A stretch of DNA of 33,409 nt from UBA5614 sp034678545 (GCA_034678545.1 JAXDBS010000056.1:1-33409); one strand, 5' to 3'; shown: positions 1-8,293, counted from the first letter of the stretch. Made by a program: numbers and translations. The notes: generated by a model from the letters alone, not told the origin.

Positions 1-35
1 AAGTCCGTATTGGGTCCGTAATGAGTCCGTAGTGC
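1..35. repeat. Tandem 11-bp GTCCGTA-type repeat, half of a palindromic element
   Basis: After two leading A bases there are three head-to-tail 11-mers, GTCCGTATTGG, GTCCGTAATGA and GTCCGTAGTGC. The reverse complement closely matches 31034-31068, where the same units form one arm of a long inverted repeat. The window edge falls at the point that is the centre of the other copy, so the opposite arm may lie just outside. The copy sits 12 bp past the manA stop codon, on the 3' side of that gene. Confidence 0.8.
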
Positions 36-46
36 AAACAGGGGAT

Positions 47-1255
47 TTAAAGGTTACATCTGGCGCGGAACAGCCTGCCCTTGCCCTGAATGGTATAACC
101 CTCCACCTCATAAGGGATGAAAAGTGACTGCCCCCGCTTAAGGTCAAGTATCTGGCTGCAGTTGGTGATAGTGAAATCTCCCTCGTAGCAGAACACTATC
201 TCAGGCGATCCGGAAGGCTGCAGAGACGTCACTTTGTCTTTTTTGTGCAGGATGTATGAGAGGGCAAATTCCTCGGGAGCCGTTCTGTATATTTTTTCAG
301 TGTTCGAGAGCTTCCCGGGTTTCAAGGGTATATACGCGGAAGGGGTGAAATTGACCACTTTGAGCAATTCGCCAGAATCTACATGTTTAGGGGTCAGTCC
401 GCCCCGCAGGACGTTATCGCTGTTGGCCATGATCTCGATCCCGGCCCCGCCCAGATAGGAATGCAATACGCCGGCGTCGAGGAAAAGGCCTTCCAGGGGT
501 TGGAGGGTGAGGATGTTCATAAACATGGGTGAAACGAGCCCGATGTCTTCCGGATACAGCTTTGCCAATATTTTTGTCCAGTATTTCAGTTGTTTTTCCT
601 GCTTGGAGGTTGGCTTGAACATCTCCAGTCTGGCTAAATAAGCTGAGAGCAGTTTTGTTTTGTCGGAACCGGTCAGGGAAAGCAGTTTTGCGTATAATCT
701 TTCCAGCGATTTTTGATGGGGGTCTTCCCTGAAACTGACTGCCTCGGGAACAAGGTCTTTGGGCAGAAGAATGGCGGCCAGGCGGCTGATCTCAAAAAAG
801 GAGCGGAAACCGCACATGGCGTGAAATTCCGTCAGGGCCACCAGGAGTTCCGGTTTATGGAATTCGTCTTTATAGTTGCGCTGGTCCGCGTCTAAAGGTA
901 TTCCGAGTTTGTTCTCGAGCGTAAAACCTGCTTTGGCCTGTTTACTGTCAGGATGCACCTGGATCGAGAGCGGTTGCTCGGCAGCTAAAACTTTTAACAG
1001 AAAAGGCAAATGCGAATTGTAAGCGCGGGCGGCGCGTGTGCCCAGAAAGTCAGCCGGATCCTCAGCTATGACGTAGTTCAGATCCGACAGGATTTTGCCG
1101 TTCCTGATACGCGAGGAAGCCTTGGGATGGGCTCCCATCCAAAGCTCGGCGCCGGGCGTGCCCTTGCTCTTTTTGTCGCCCAGCAGATCCTGGATAAAAG
1201 TCTTTGAGCCCCAGGCATAGGGCATCACCGGATTCTCCATGCGAAGTATGTTCAT
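47..1255 (-). CDS. manA: Mannose-6-phosphate isomerase, class I
   Basis: A cytosolic zinc enzyme that interconverts mannose-6-phosphate and fructose-6-phosphate, supplying GDP-mannose-type sugar precursors. The protein has 402 residues, normal for type I enzymes. It shows the N-terminal NPVMPYAWGSKTFIQDLLG block, the zinc-ligand segment with SIQVHP and, after an insert, the HKPE glutamate. The later LDAGVLHSYLGG supplies another ligand histidine, and LRGGLTPKHVD carries the catalytic arginine. ATG at 1255 is preceded by AGGAAAAC, a usable ribosome-binding site. It stands alone on the minus strand. Its stop lies only 12 bp from the GTCCGTA repeat at the left edge. Together with the glycosyltransferase cluster about 6 kb away it suggests mannose-containing surface glycans, but the two are not in one operon. 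Confidence 0.95.
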   Translation of the reverse strand: MNILRMENPVMPYAWGSKTFIQDLLGDKKSKGTPGAELWMGAHPKASSRIRNGKILSDLNYVIAEDPADFLGTRAARAYNSHLPFLLKVLAAEQPLSIQVHPDSKQAKAGFTLENKLGIPLDADQRNYKDEFHKPELLVALTEFHAMCGFRSFFEISRLAAILLPKDLVPEAVSFREDPHQKSLERLYAKLLSLTGSDKTKLLSAYLARLEMFKPTSKQEKQLKYWTKILAKLYPEDIGLVSPMFMNILTLQPLEGLFLDAGVLHSYLGGAGIEIMANSDNVLRGGLTPKHVDSGELLKVVNFTPSAYIPLKPGKLSNTEKIYRTAPEEFALSYILHKKDKVTSLQPSGSPEIVFCYEGDFTITNCSQILDLKRGQSLFIPYEVEGYTIQGKGRLFRARCNL

Positions 1256-1512
1256 GTTTTCCTCAAAGCTGTTTTATGGAGTGTAATATTTTTGCCTCCC
1301 ATTTTTGCGGCAAGATATTTTTTTTAAGCGGCCTTGCTCTGCACCCCGGGATTTATAAGCAGCATATTCTAGGACAGGTGATATGGATGTTACCAGATTT
1401 ATGGAGAGGACCAGGATCTATCGTCAGTAATACAATACTTGGTTTTGATGCAGAATAAACTCGTTAGTTCAATTTAGTCGGCTGAAGCAGGTTTTTGGAT
1501 GCAAAAGAAAGA

Positions 1513-1590
1513 TGGTCGGGATGACTGGATTTGAACCAGCGACCACCTGAACCCCATTCAGGTACGCTAGCCGGACTGCGCTACATCCCG
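1513..1590 (-). tRNA. tRNA-Pro(GGG), CCA encoded
   Basis: On the minus strand a full cloverleaf can be drawn. The acceptor stem is CGGGATG/CATCCCG, with A as discriminator and an encoded CCA (1513-1515). The D-arm begins TAGCGCAG, and the anticodon stem CCTGA/TCAGG encloses the loop ATGGGGT, giving anticodon GGG (proline, CCC codons). The T-arm contains GGTTCAAATCC. Flanks: 1256-1512 between manA and the tRNA holds no convincing gene, and 1591-1744 leads into the ABC-F gene without a convincing promoter. Confidence 0.95.
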
Positions 1591-1744
1591 ACCTTATGAT
1601 AGGACAACAAAAATCAACCCTTTTTTTTGGCAAGCTATTTTTCTGATTGACATGATAAGCCCCTAGAGAATTGAGAATTAATAATAATATGGATTTATCG
1701 GTACAAGGCAAGGAGAGCGTAAATCATTTATTGACGTTGGAATT

Positions 1745-3640
1745 ATGAGTTTGATCAGATTAGAGAACGCAAGCATAGAATTCTCGGGGAACTATTTGTT
1801 CCGCAACATCAGCTGCAGCCTCGAACACAACAGCCGGATCGGCCTGATCGGACCCAACGGCTGCGGCAAGACCACCCTGCTAAAACTGATGCTGCGCGAA
1901 CTTGAGCCCAGCGAAGGCACGGTCAGCGGATCGAAACGCCTGCAGGTGGCCTATCTGTCGCAGGTGCCGGAATTCGAGACCGAACTTCTGGTTGAAGAAT
2001 ATGTCCGCTCTGCGCGCCCGGAATTGCAGGCTGCCTGGGAGGATATCATGTCCGCCTCCCGGGCCAACGATCTGAACCGTTTGCACAAGTCCGAGGAGAG
2101 CTTCCAGCAGCTGGGCGGTTACAGCTTCGACACCGAAATGAAACTTACTCTTTCCGCGCTGAAGTTTCCGCAGGAGTTATGGAATCGAAAACTCACAACT
2201 TTCAGCGGCGGAGAGCGCACCCGCCTGGCCCTGGCGAAGATCCTCCTCTCCAGGCATGATTTGCTGCTGCTGGACGAGCCCACCAACCACCTGGACATAG
2301 CCATGACCCAGTGGCTGGAAAAGTATCTGAACAATCAGCTATGTCCCTTTTTGGTGATCTCTCACGACAGAACCTTTTTAGACAAGACAGTTTCCACCAT
2401 CCTGCATCTGGAGAATGGCAGCTTATCAGTGACCAAAGGTAATTACACCTCATTTCACGAAGCGCAGAAAATCCGCCTGCTGGAACATGAACGCCAATGG
2501 AAACAGCAGCAAAAGTGGCTGAAAGATACCAGGGACTTCATCGCCCGTAACATTGCAGGGCAGAAAACCGCCCAGGCCAAGGGCCGGCTGAAGATCCTCA
2601 ACCGAACCCAATTACTGGATCGGCCGCGTGAAAAGAAACAGATCAAGCTGAATGTGCAATCCAAAGACCGCAGTGGCAACGACGTCTTCCGCCTGGAAAA
2701 CGTTGCCTTCGGCGTCGGGGATAAACTGCTGGCCCGCAACGTTGATCTCTACTGCGGTTACAAAGACAGAATCTGCCTCCTGGGCCAAAACGGCAGCGGT
2801 AAAACCTCTTTGATAAAACTGCTGCTGGAGGAGAGTGAGCCGCGGGAGGGCCTGGTCAGGGTTGGCGCCAATCTGCAGATCGGATATTATGACCAGTACC
2901 AGAATGAACTGGATGACGGGCAGACGGTCTTTGAAACCTTGCGGCAACTGGTACCCATGGCGCCGGAAGGCTATGTCCTGGGCTGGCTGGCACGCTTTGG
3001 GTTCCGAGGCGACGATGTCCAGAAATTCGTTTCAGTCCTCAGCGGAGGCGAGAAGTCACGCCTCTGCCTGGCGCTGCTCATTCATGAAAAGCCCAATTTG
3101 CTTATCCTGGACGAGCCGACTAACCACCTCGACATCATGATGATGGACGCGCTGCTGGATGCCCTACAGGATTATGAAGGCACGATCATCTTCGTCTCGC
3201 ACGACCGCTTTTTCATCCGCCAGCTCGCCACCCGCTACTGGGTCTTCCAAAAAGTGAAGCAGGGCGCAGAAATATTTCCAACCGTCAGGGAAGCGGAGCT
3301 GCCCTTTGAGGAACTGCTGGAGCTGGCCTACAGCGAACCGGAAGGGGAAAGGATGAAGTCTGAGCAGGTCAGCAACCGGGTCAAAAGAGTCAATCCCTGG
3401 GTGCTGGAGCAGCTGCAGAAGCAGATCGAGCAGCATCACCAGTCAATATTGGCGAAACAAAATGAACTGCGCGACATCCAAGGGCTGCTTTCCGTCCGCG
3501 AGACCTATGCCCGGGCCGATCGGTTCAGGGAATTGAACAAACAAGCGGCGGAGCTGGAGAATTGCATTGCCGAACTGCGCAGCACTATTGATCAACTCGA
3601 AAATCAATATCTGGAGCTGAGTTATGAGCCGTCCCGTTAA
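1745..3640 (+). CDS. ABC-F family ATPase (ribosome-associated, Uup/EttA-like)
   Basis: A soluble tandem ATPase of 631 residues with no membrane segments. Family members bind the ribosomal E site and modulate translation or antibiotic resistance. Domain 1: Walker A GPNGCGKTT near residue 36, signature SGGERTRLALA near 154, Walker B LLLLDEPTNHLD near 176. Domain 2: Walker A GQNGSGKTS near 347, signature SGGEKSRLCLA near 432, Walker B LLILDEPTNHLD near 455. Between them lies the charged linker (about 235-310) typical of ABC-F proteins. The tail from about residue 560 is rich in Q, E, L and R and looks like a coiled coil, as in Uup and YdiF. It starts a plus-strand run and overlaps the next gene by 17 bp, implying translational coupling. 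The subfamily cannot be fixed by eye. Confidence 0.93.
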   Translation: MSLIRLENASIEFSGNYLFRNISCSLEHNSRIGLIGPNGCGKTTLLKLMLRELEPSEGTVSGSKRLQVAYLSQVPEFETELLVEEYVRSARPELQAAWEDIMSASRANDLNRLHKSEESFQQLGGYSFDTEMKLTLSALKFPQELWNRKLTTFSGGERTRLALAKILLSRHDLLLLDEPTNHLDIAMTQWLEKYLNNQLCPFLVISHDRTFLDKTVSTILHLENGSLSVTKGNYTSFHEAQKIRLLEHERQWKQQQKWLKDTRDFIARNIAGQKTAQAKGRLKILNRTQLLDRPREKKQIKLNVQSKDRSGNDVFRLENVAFGVGDKLLARNVDLYCGYKDRICLLGQNGSGKTSLIKLLLEESEPREGLVRVGANLQIGYYDQYQNELDDGQTVFETLRQLVPMAPEGYVLGWLARFGFRGDDVQKFVSVLSGGEKSRLCLALLIHEKPNLLILDEPTNHLDIMMMDALLDALQDYEGTIIFVSHDRFFIRQLATRYWVFQKVKQGAEIFPTVREAELPFEELLELAYSEPEGERMKSEQVSNRVKRVNPWVLEQLQKQIEQHHQSILAKQNELRDIQGLLSVRETYARADRFRELNKQAAELENCIAELRSTIDQLENQYLELSYEPSR

Positions 3641-4658
3641 GCGCATCGGCTTCACGACCTCCCTGCCGGTGGAGGTGATCCTGGCGGCTGGACACATACC
3701 CATTGATCTGAACAATCTGTTCATCAACGGGGACCCAGGCCTGATGATCCAAACAGCAGAACACGCAGGCTTTCCGCGCAATGTCTGCTCATGGATAAAG
3801 GGCATCTACACGGTCGCCCGCGAAGCTTCGTTGGATGAGGTTATCGGTGTCACGCAGGGGGATTGTTCAAACACCCAATCTCTTTTGGCTTTGCTCAGTG
3901 ATTGTGGTATCCCTGTGTTCAGCTTCGCTTTCCCCTACGAAAAAAATCGGGCTGCTTTGGACGTGGAGATAACTAAGCTCGAAGAGCACTTTGGAGTTGT
4001 CAGGGAAGAGACGCTGATGATCAAAGCCCGTCTGGACAGGATTCGCGAGAAGCTGATTCTGCTCGATGAAATGACCTGGAAAGAAAACCTCGTTAGCGGG
4101 GCTGAGAATCACTTCTGGCTGGTCAGCGCTTCAGATTTCTTCAGCGATCCCGACCTGTATGAGGACAGGCTTCAGGCCTTTTTGGATCAGGCAGTCGCCC
4201 GCCGTTCTTCTAAACCCAGGCTGCGCCTCGGTTTCTTGGGAGTGCCGCCCATAATAAGCAACTTGTATGAAGTAATATCAGACTTGGGTGGAGAGATCAT
4301 CTACAACGAGGTCCAACGCCAGTTTGCCATGCTCACGCTGCGTAAGAATATAGTGGACCAATATCTGCAATACACCTATCCCTACAGCGTTTTTGACCGA
4401 ATCCGTGATATCGGAACCGAATTCGATAAGCGGCAGATCGAAGCTGTTGTGAGCTATACGCAGGCTTTCTGCCACCGCCAAATAGACAACATCCTGCTCA
4501 AGAAATACCTGAACCTGCCTTTTCTGAGCCTGGAAGGCGACCAGCCGGGCGAGAGCGATCCGCGCACCCTGCTGCGCCTGGAAAGCTTCATGGAAATCCA
4601 CGGCGCCAGTGATAGCGGCAGGCAAAAGCAGAAGTGTGAAGAGATAACCGAAACATGA
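3624..4658 (+). CDS. Standalone 2-hydroxyacyl-CoA dehydratase-like (HgdB/D-component family) Fe-S protein
   Basis: 344 residues that read as the HgdB/BcrC/double-cubane protein fold: an N-terminal half with GFTTSLPVEVILAAGHIP, then NVCSW and GDCSNTQ, and a C-terminal half with GFLGVPPIISNLYEVISDLGG and AFCHRQID before LSLEGDQPGE. Cysteines 55, 81 and 283 sit at the places that ligate the cluster in this family. It is shorter than the usual 370-430 residues. No second dehydratase subunit, CoA-transferase or HgdC-type ATPase activator is nearby, so an amino-acid-fermentation role is not supported here. ATG at 3624 has GGAG seven bases upstream, inside the previous gene. The stop overlaps the MnmA start as ATGA. 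The tight coupling suggests a role linked to tRNA thiolation or Fe-S/sulfur chemistry, which is inference. Confidence 0.8.
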   Translation: MSRPVKRIGFTTSLPVEVILAAGHIPIDLNNLFINGDPGLMIQTAEHAGFPRNVCSWIKGIYTVAREASLDEVIGVTQGDCSNTQSLLALLSDCGIPVFSFAFPYEKNRAALDVEITKLEEHFGVVREETLMIKARLDRIREKLILLDEMTWKENLVSGAENHFWLVSASDFFSDPDLYEDRLQAFLDQAVARRSSKPRLRLGFLGVPPIISNLYEVISDLGGEIIYNEVQRQFAMLTLRKNIVDQYLQYTYPYSVFDRIRDIGTEFDKRQIEAVVSYTQAFCHRQIDNILLKKYLNLPFLSLEGDQPGESDPRTLLRLESFMEIHGASDSGRQKQKCEEITET

Positions 4659-5749
4659 TTAAGAAAGGCACTGTGGCTGTAGGTCTCAGCGGGGGAGTCG
4701 ATTCCGCCATGGCCGCCCTGATCCTGCTGGAAGAGGGGTATGATGTTACTGGGCTCACCATGTTAGCCTGGGGTGGAGATTCGTGCAGGAGTGAAAATGT
4801 AAGGAGTGGCTGTTTTGGCCCGGACAGTCTTCACAATGTAAAGATCGCCGCTAACATTTCTAACCGTCTGGGCATTCCACATCAGGTGATCAACCTGAGT
4901 ACTGAATTCAGAGCTCTGGTACTTGATTACTATTGCTCAACCCATAAGCAGGGCCGCACGCCCAATCCCTGCCTGGTCTGCAATCCATTAATCAAGTTTG
5001 GCTTGCTGGCCAAAAAAGCACGTGAGCAAGGTCTGCGGTTCGATTATTTTGCCACAGGGCATTATGCCCGATCCGAGTATGGGGAGAGAAACCGCCGCTG
5101 GCAGTTGAAGTGCGCTCTGGATACGGCCAAGGACCAGTCCTATTTCCTGGCTTATCTGGATCAGGAACAACTGCGCAAGGTTATGTTTCCACTTGGCGGA
5201 TTCAGCAAGCGGGACATTAGGAAGAAAGCTATCGCCTGCGGATATGCGGATCTGGCAGGACAGCCTGAAAGCCAGGATTTTTTACCGATGGGTGATCATG
5301 GCCCGCTCTTTCGGGATGGTGATTTTCAGCCTGGAGATATCGTGGATGTTAGGGGCAGGTTGTTGGGCCGGCACCGCGGATTAGTTCACTACACGATCGG
5401 CCAGCGCCGCAATCTCGGCGTTGCCGGTCAGGCAGAACCTTTCTTTGTGATAGATATTGATCTGAAAGACAACCGTCTTGTGGCGGGTCCGCAGCGTTAT
5501 CTTTACGGGATCATCTGCAAGGCTGTCAATATCAACTGGGTGTCCATAGAACCGCCGGAAAGACCCTTCTGGACCAAGGCCAAGATTCGATACCAGCATG
5601 AGCCGGCTGATTGTTATGTGATGCCGATGGATGAGCATACTGCAGAAGTGAATTTCGAAAAGCCGCAGCCTTCCATAACACCCGGCCAGGGCATTGTTTT
5701 CTATGACCGGGACACTGTGTTTGGCGGCGGATTCATTGATAAGATTTGA
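4655..5749 (+). CDS. mnmA: MnmA-type tRNA 2-thiouridylase, variant lacking the usual second catalytic Cys
   Basis: MnmA adenylates U34 of tRNA-Lys/Glu/Gln and inserts sulfur to make 2-thiouridine. The 364 residues show the PP-loop SGGVDS (12-17), PNPCLVCN with C106 and C109, IKFG, ATGHYAR (133-139), KDQSYFL (159-165), IGQRRNLG and a C-terminal beta-barrel ending GQGIVFYD. The block that normally reads E-S-x-x-I-C-F, with the persulfide cysteine, reads ESQDFLPMGD (205-214), so that cysteine is absent. C195 lies ten residues earlier. Near the N-terminus the usual Cys-Cys stretch is replaced by RSGCFGPDS. The start ATG overlaps the upstream stop by 4 bp. The CxxC pair together with the missing cysteine suggests a different sulfur-carrier or Fe-S arrangement from E. 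coli MnmA. Confidence 0.88.
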   Translation: MIKKGTVAVGLSGGVDSAMAALILLEEGYDVTGLTMLAWGGDSCRSENVRSGCFGPDSLHNVKIAANISNRLGIPHQVINLSTEFRALVLDYYCSTHKQGRTPNPCLVCNPLIKFGLLAKKAREQGLRFDYFATGHYARSEYGERNRRWQLKCALDTAKDQSYFLAYLDQEQLRKVMFPLGGFSKRDIRKKAIACGYADLAGQPESQDFLPMGDHGPLFRDGDFQPGDIVDVRGRLLGRHRGLVHYTIGQRRNLGVAGQAEPFFVIDIDLKDNRLVAGPQRYLYGIICKAVNINWVSIEPPERPFWTKAKIRYQHEPADCYVMPMDEHTAEVNFEKPQPSITPGQGIVFYDRDTVFGGGFIDKI

Positions 5750-5795
5750 CGCGCATACAGTTTTTCCGGATTATAATATAATCAAGGATTCATAT

Positions 5796-6854
5796 ATGTT
5801 TAAAGAGATCAAAAGACCGGATCAACGGCAGATCATCCATTTGCTCGGCCTGTCAGAGCCGGAGGATATAAACAGTCTGTTCAAACAGGCTTATGAAGTA
5901 AAAAAGCAATACGTCGGCAACACGGTTTATTTCAGAGGGATCGTAGAACTCAGTAATATCTGCAAAAAGAACTGCTATTATTGCGGCATCAGGAGGGACA
6001 ACCAAAACGTGGAGCGCTTCCGGCTGACTCAGGAAGAGATCATTCAATCCGCGCTTTGGGCTTATGAGCAGCATTACGGGTCAGTTGTCCTGCAGTCCGG
6101 CGAGCGCGACGACGAGGAATTTGTCCGTTTCATAGAAGAAGTGGTGAGAGCCCTGAAAGAAAGGACTTCGGGCCGCCTGGGCATCACCCTGTCTTTGGGC
6201 GAGCAGACCGAGGAAACATACAGGCGCTGGTTTGAGGCGGGAGCGCACAGGTATCTTCTCAGGATAGAGACCTCAGCACCGGAGCTTTACAAGAAACTTC
6301 ATCCCGCCGATCATGACTGGGTCAGGCGCCGGGACTGCATCCGCACCCTAAAAAAGCTTGGATTCCAGACGGGGACGGGAATCATGATCGGACTGCCCTA
6401 CCAGACCCTGGAAGACCTCGCGCACGATGTGCAGTTCTTCTATGACGAGGACATCGACATGATCGGCATGGGTCCCTTCATTCCGCATCAGGATACTCCT
6501 TTGGCCCATGCCCTGCCTGATTACGACGAAGCCAGACAGCTTGAGCTGGGTTTGAAAATGATCGCCGTCTGCCGCATACTGCTCATGGACGTCAATATTG
6601 CCTCCACCACTGCCTTGCAAGCGCTGAAGCCGGATGGCAGGGAGCTTGGGCTGCTGGCCGGAGCGAACATCATCATGCCCAATATCACCGATCCCAAGTA
6701 CCGGGGCAATTATCAGCTCTACAACGGAAAGCCCTGCCTGGATGAAAACGCCTCCCTTTGCCGGGATTGCCTGGATAACCGGGTGCGCGGCATAGGGGAG
6801 ACCATTGGCTACGACGAGTGGGGCGATTCGCCACACTTTCGGAAAAAGCCGTAA
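5796..6854 (+). CDS. hydE: [FeFe]-hydrogenase H-cluster maturase, radical SAM HydE
   Basis: A radical SAM enzyme that helps build the di-iron subcluster of [FeFe]-hydrogenase. The chosen ATG at 5796 has AAGGA seven bases upstream and gives 352 residues, normal for HydE. An upstream in-frame ATG at 5694 would add 34 unlikely residues inside mnmA. The cluster motif is C56-x3-C60-x2-C63 in ELSNICKKNCYYCG. HydE-like blocks include VLQSGERDD, ITLSLGEQ, RYLLRIETSAPELYKKLHP, TGTGIMIGLPYQT, MIGMGPFIPHQDTPL and ANIIMPNITDPKYRGNYQLY. A C-terminal cysteine triad (KPC...LCRDC) matches the second-cluster site present in many HydE proteins. It begins 46 bp after mnmA. hydF, hydG and hydrogenase structural genes are not in the window. 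PylB and BioB are less likely because of these blocks. Confidence 0.9.
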   Translation: MFKEIKRPDQRQIIHLLGLSEPEDINSLFKQAYEVKKQYVGNTVYFRGIVELSNICKKNCYYCGIRRDNQNVERFRLTQEEIIQSALWAYEQHYGSVVLQSGERDDEEFVRFIEEVVRALKERTSGRLGITLSLGEQTEETYRRWFEAGAHRYLLRIETSAPELYKKLHPADHDWVRRRDCIRTLKKLGFQTGTGIMIGLPYQTLEDLAHDVQFFYDEDIDMIGMGPFIPHQDTPLAHALPDYDEARQLELGLKMIAVCRILLMDVNIASTTALQALKPDGRELGLLAGANIIMPNITDPKYRGNYQLYNGKPCLDENASLCRDCLDNRVRGIGETIGYDEWGDSPHFRKKP

Positions 6855-7258
6855 AATACAAATCGCCACAGAATTATCAGCAATCACAGGAAAGCGGAAT
6901 TGTGAAATGGTGCCACAATGAAAACATTTCTTGTTCTGCACCTTATCCATTATGACCTTGTGAGGTTTTTTAGAACAGAATAATCTTTGATCCGCTCCTT
7001 TTCAGTCTTTCACCATACTTGCTTCCCCCTTCAGGTTTCGTCACTGTTTGAAGCCGGTCAATAACTTGGTCGTGTGAGGTACATCTGAGTACTTTGTGAT
7101 AGGAGAAAAGGATTGCGTATAGAAATGTAATACCATTTGCTGATGCAGCGAATAAATCTAAAGCATATCGAATAGGTTAAGCCTCATATCGTGTAACTTG
7201 TAAAGGCGGGGTTGTTGCTGTGTATCCCTGGTGTCGTCGTGTCTTTGTAGTTAAAATA
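6855..7258. other. 404-bp AT-richer intergenic region between convergent hydE and wbpB-like gene
   Basis: No supported gene. After hydE there is only a weak hairpin (GACCT/AGGTT with loop TGTG) followed by six T residues near 6956-6971, a poor terminator candidate. On the minus strand, 6970-7176 is open for 68 codons but has no ATG; its only GTG is internal. It could be a remnant or chance. At 7219-7252 there is a degenerate piece of the gtgtctttgtg-type repeat seen at 18061-18144. Base composition is visibly more AT-rich than the flanking genes. Confidence 0.6.
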
Positions 7259-8293
7259 TTAATATGTTAGCGGTAAAGTAACCTTTTTGCCATGCTGGGC
7301 TGATTCGTAGATGGCCTGGATGATCTCCAAAGATTTGCGGCCGTCCTTGCCGTCTGTGCTGGCCTCCGCGTCTCCCAGCAAAGTATGGACCACGTTATGG
7401 TAGTAGGGATTGTGGCCAAAACCATAGACAGTAGGCGGCTGGTAGTTGCTCTCCTCGACAATGCGGTCGTCGTCGTCGTAATCTTCTAATTCCCATTTTT
7501 CGATCTTATTGACAGCGACTCCGCCGATCTTGACGGTTCCGTGCTCGCCCAGAATGGTGATGGAGCCTTCCAGATTCTTCGGAAAGGTCAGCATGGTTAC
7601 GTTGATAGTTGCCAAGACGCCGCTTTTGAAATGGAGGATGGCGCAGCCCGTATCCTCGGACTCGATCTTGCGGGCCAAGGTGCCGATCTCGGCTTTGACT
7701 GATTTGACATCGCCCAGCAGCCAGTACAGGGCGTCCACATAATGGCTGGCCTGATTGAGAAAAGCGCCTCCGTCCAGCGCTTTGGTGCCGCGCCAGGGAG
7801 CCTGGTCGTAATAGCTTTGCGGACGCTGCCAGAACACATTGCTCTGGGCCAGGTAGATCTTGCCGAAGCGCTGTTTGACGATTGCGTTCTTCAACAGCTG
7901 CAGGGTGGCGTTAAGGCGGTTCTGTTTCACCACAAACAGCTTGACTCCGTTCTCTTCGCAGCCGCGGATGAGGTCGTCGGCATCCTTGAGGTTGATGGCC
8001 ATCGGCTTTTCGGTGATCACGTTGATCTTGTGTCGGGCGGCGGCGAGGCCTATCTCAGGATGGATGCCGCTGGGGGTGCAAATGGAAACAGCGTCCAGAT
8101 GCCCAGTTTTTAACATTTCTTCATAATCGGTATAAGTCGATTTTATCCCATACTGACGGGCTGCTTCTTCTGCGCGCTCGGGTATGATATCGCAGCAACT
8201 GACGAAATCAACCTCCGAGATTTGCGACACAGCCTCAAAATGGTTTTTTGATATGCGGCCGCAACCGACCAGTCCGAAACTCAATATTTTCAT
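7259..8293 (-). CDS. Gfo/Idh/MocA oxidoreductase, WbpB/WlbA-like (UDP-GlcNAc-uronate 3-dehydrogenase)
   Basis: 344 residues. The N-terminal Rossmann fold has GLVGCGRISKNH (7-18), then CTPSGIHPEIG and the catalytic EKP (95-97). The C-terminal substrate half has VVKQNRLN, NVFWQRPQSYYDQAPWRGT and GGAFLNQASHYVD (175-187, with H184), followed by SITILGEHGTVKIGG. These blocks are those of WbpB/WlbA enzymes, which oxidise C3 of UDP-N-acetylglucosaminuronate with NAD on the route to 2,3-diacetamido uronic acids of O-antigens. The aminotransferase (WbpE) and acetyltransferase (WbpD) partners are not seen here, so the exact substrate is inferred. It lies 89 bp downstream of the GT2 gene on the same strand and probably belongs to the same surface-polysaccharide unit. 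Confidence 0.88.
   Translation of the reverse strand: MKILSFGLVGCGRISKNHFEAVSQISEVDFVSCCDIIPERAEEAARQYGIKSTYTDYEEMLKTGHLDAVSICTPSGIHPEIGLAAARHKINVITEKPMAINLKDADDLIRGCEENGVKLFVVKQNRLNATLQLLKNAIVKQRFGKIYLAQSNVFWQRPQSYYDQAPWRGTKALDGGAFLNQASHYVDALYWLLGDVKSVKAEIGTLARKIESEDTGCAILHFKSGVLATINVTMLTFPKNLEGSITILGEHGTVKIGGVAVNKIEKWELEDYDDDDRIVEESNYQPPTVYGFGHNPYYHNVVHTLLGDAEASTDGKDGRKSLEIIQAIYESAQHGKKVTLPLTY

Noticed and set aside
1..35. Tandem repeats as a CRISPR array
   Set aside because: Units are 11 bp, contiguous and without spacers; no cas gene is present.
1513..1590. tRNA-Pro as an integration site of a genomic island
   Set aside because: No integrase, no repeated tRNA 3' end and no mobile genes occur on either side.
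1647..1700. TTGACA promoter for the ABC-F gene
   Set aside because: TTGACA occurs at 1647-1652 but no acceptable -10 lies 16-18 bp downstream.
5796..6854. Biotin synthase or PylB instead of HydE
   Set aside because: The VLQSGE, LSLGEQ, RYLLRIET and GPFIPHQDTPL blocks and the C-terminal cysteine triad fit HydE.
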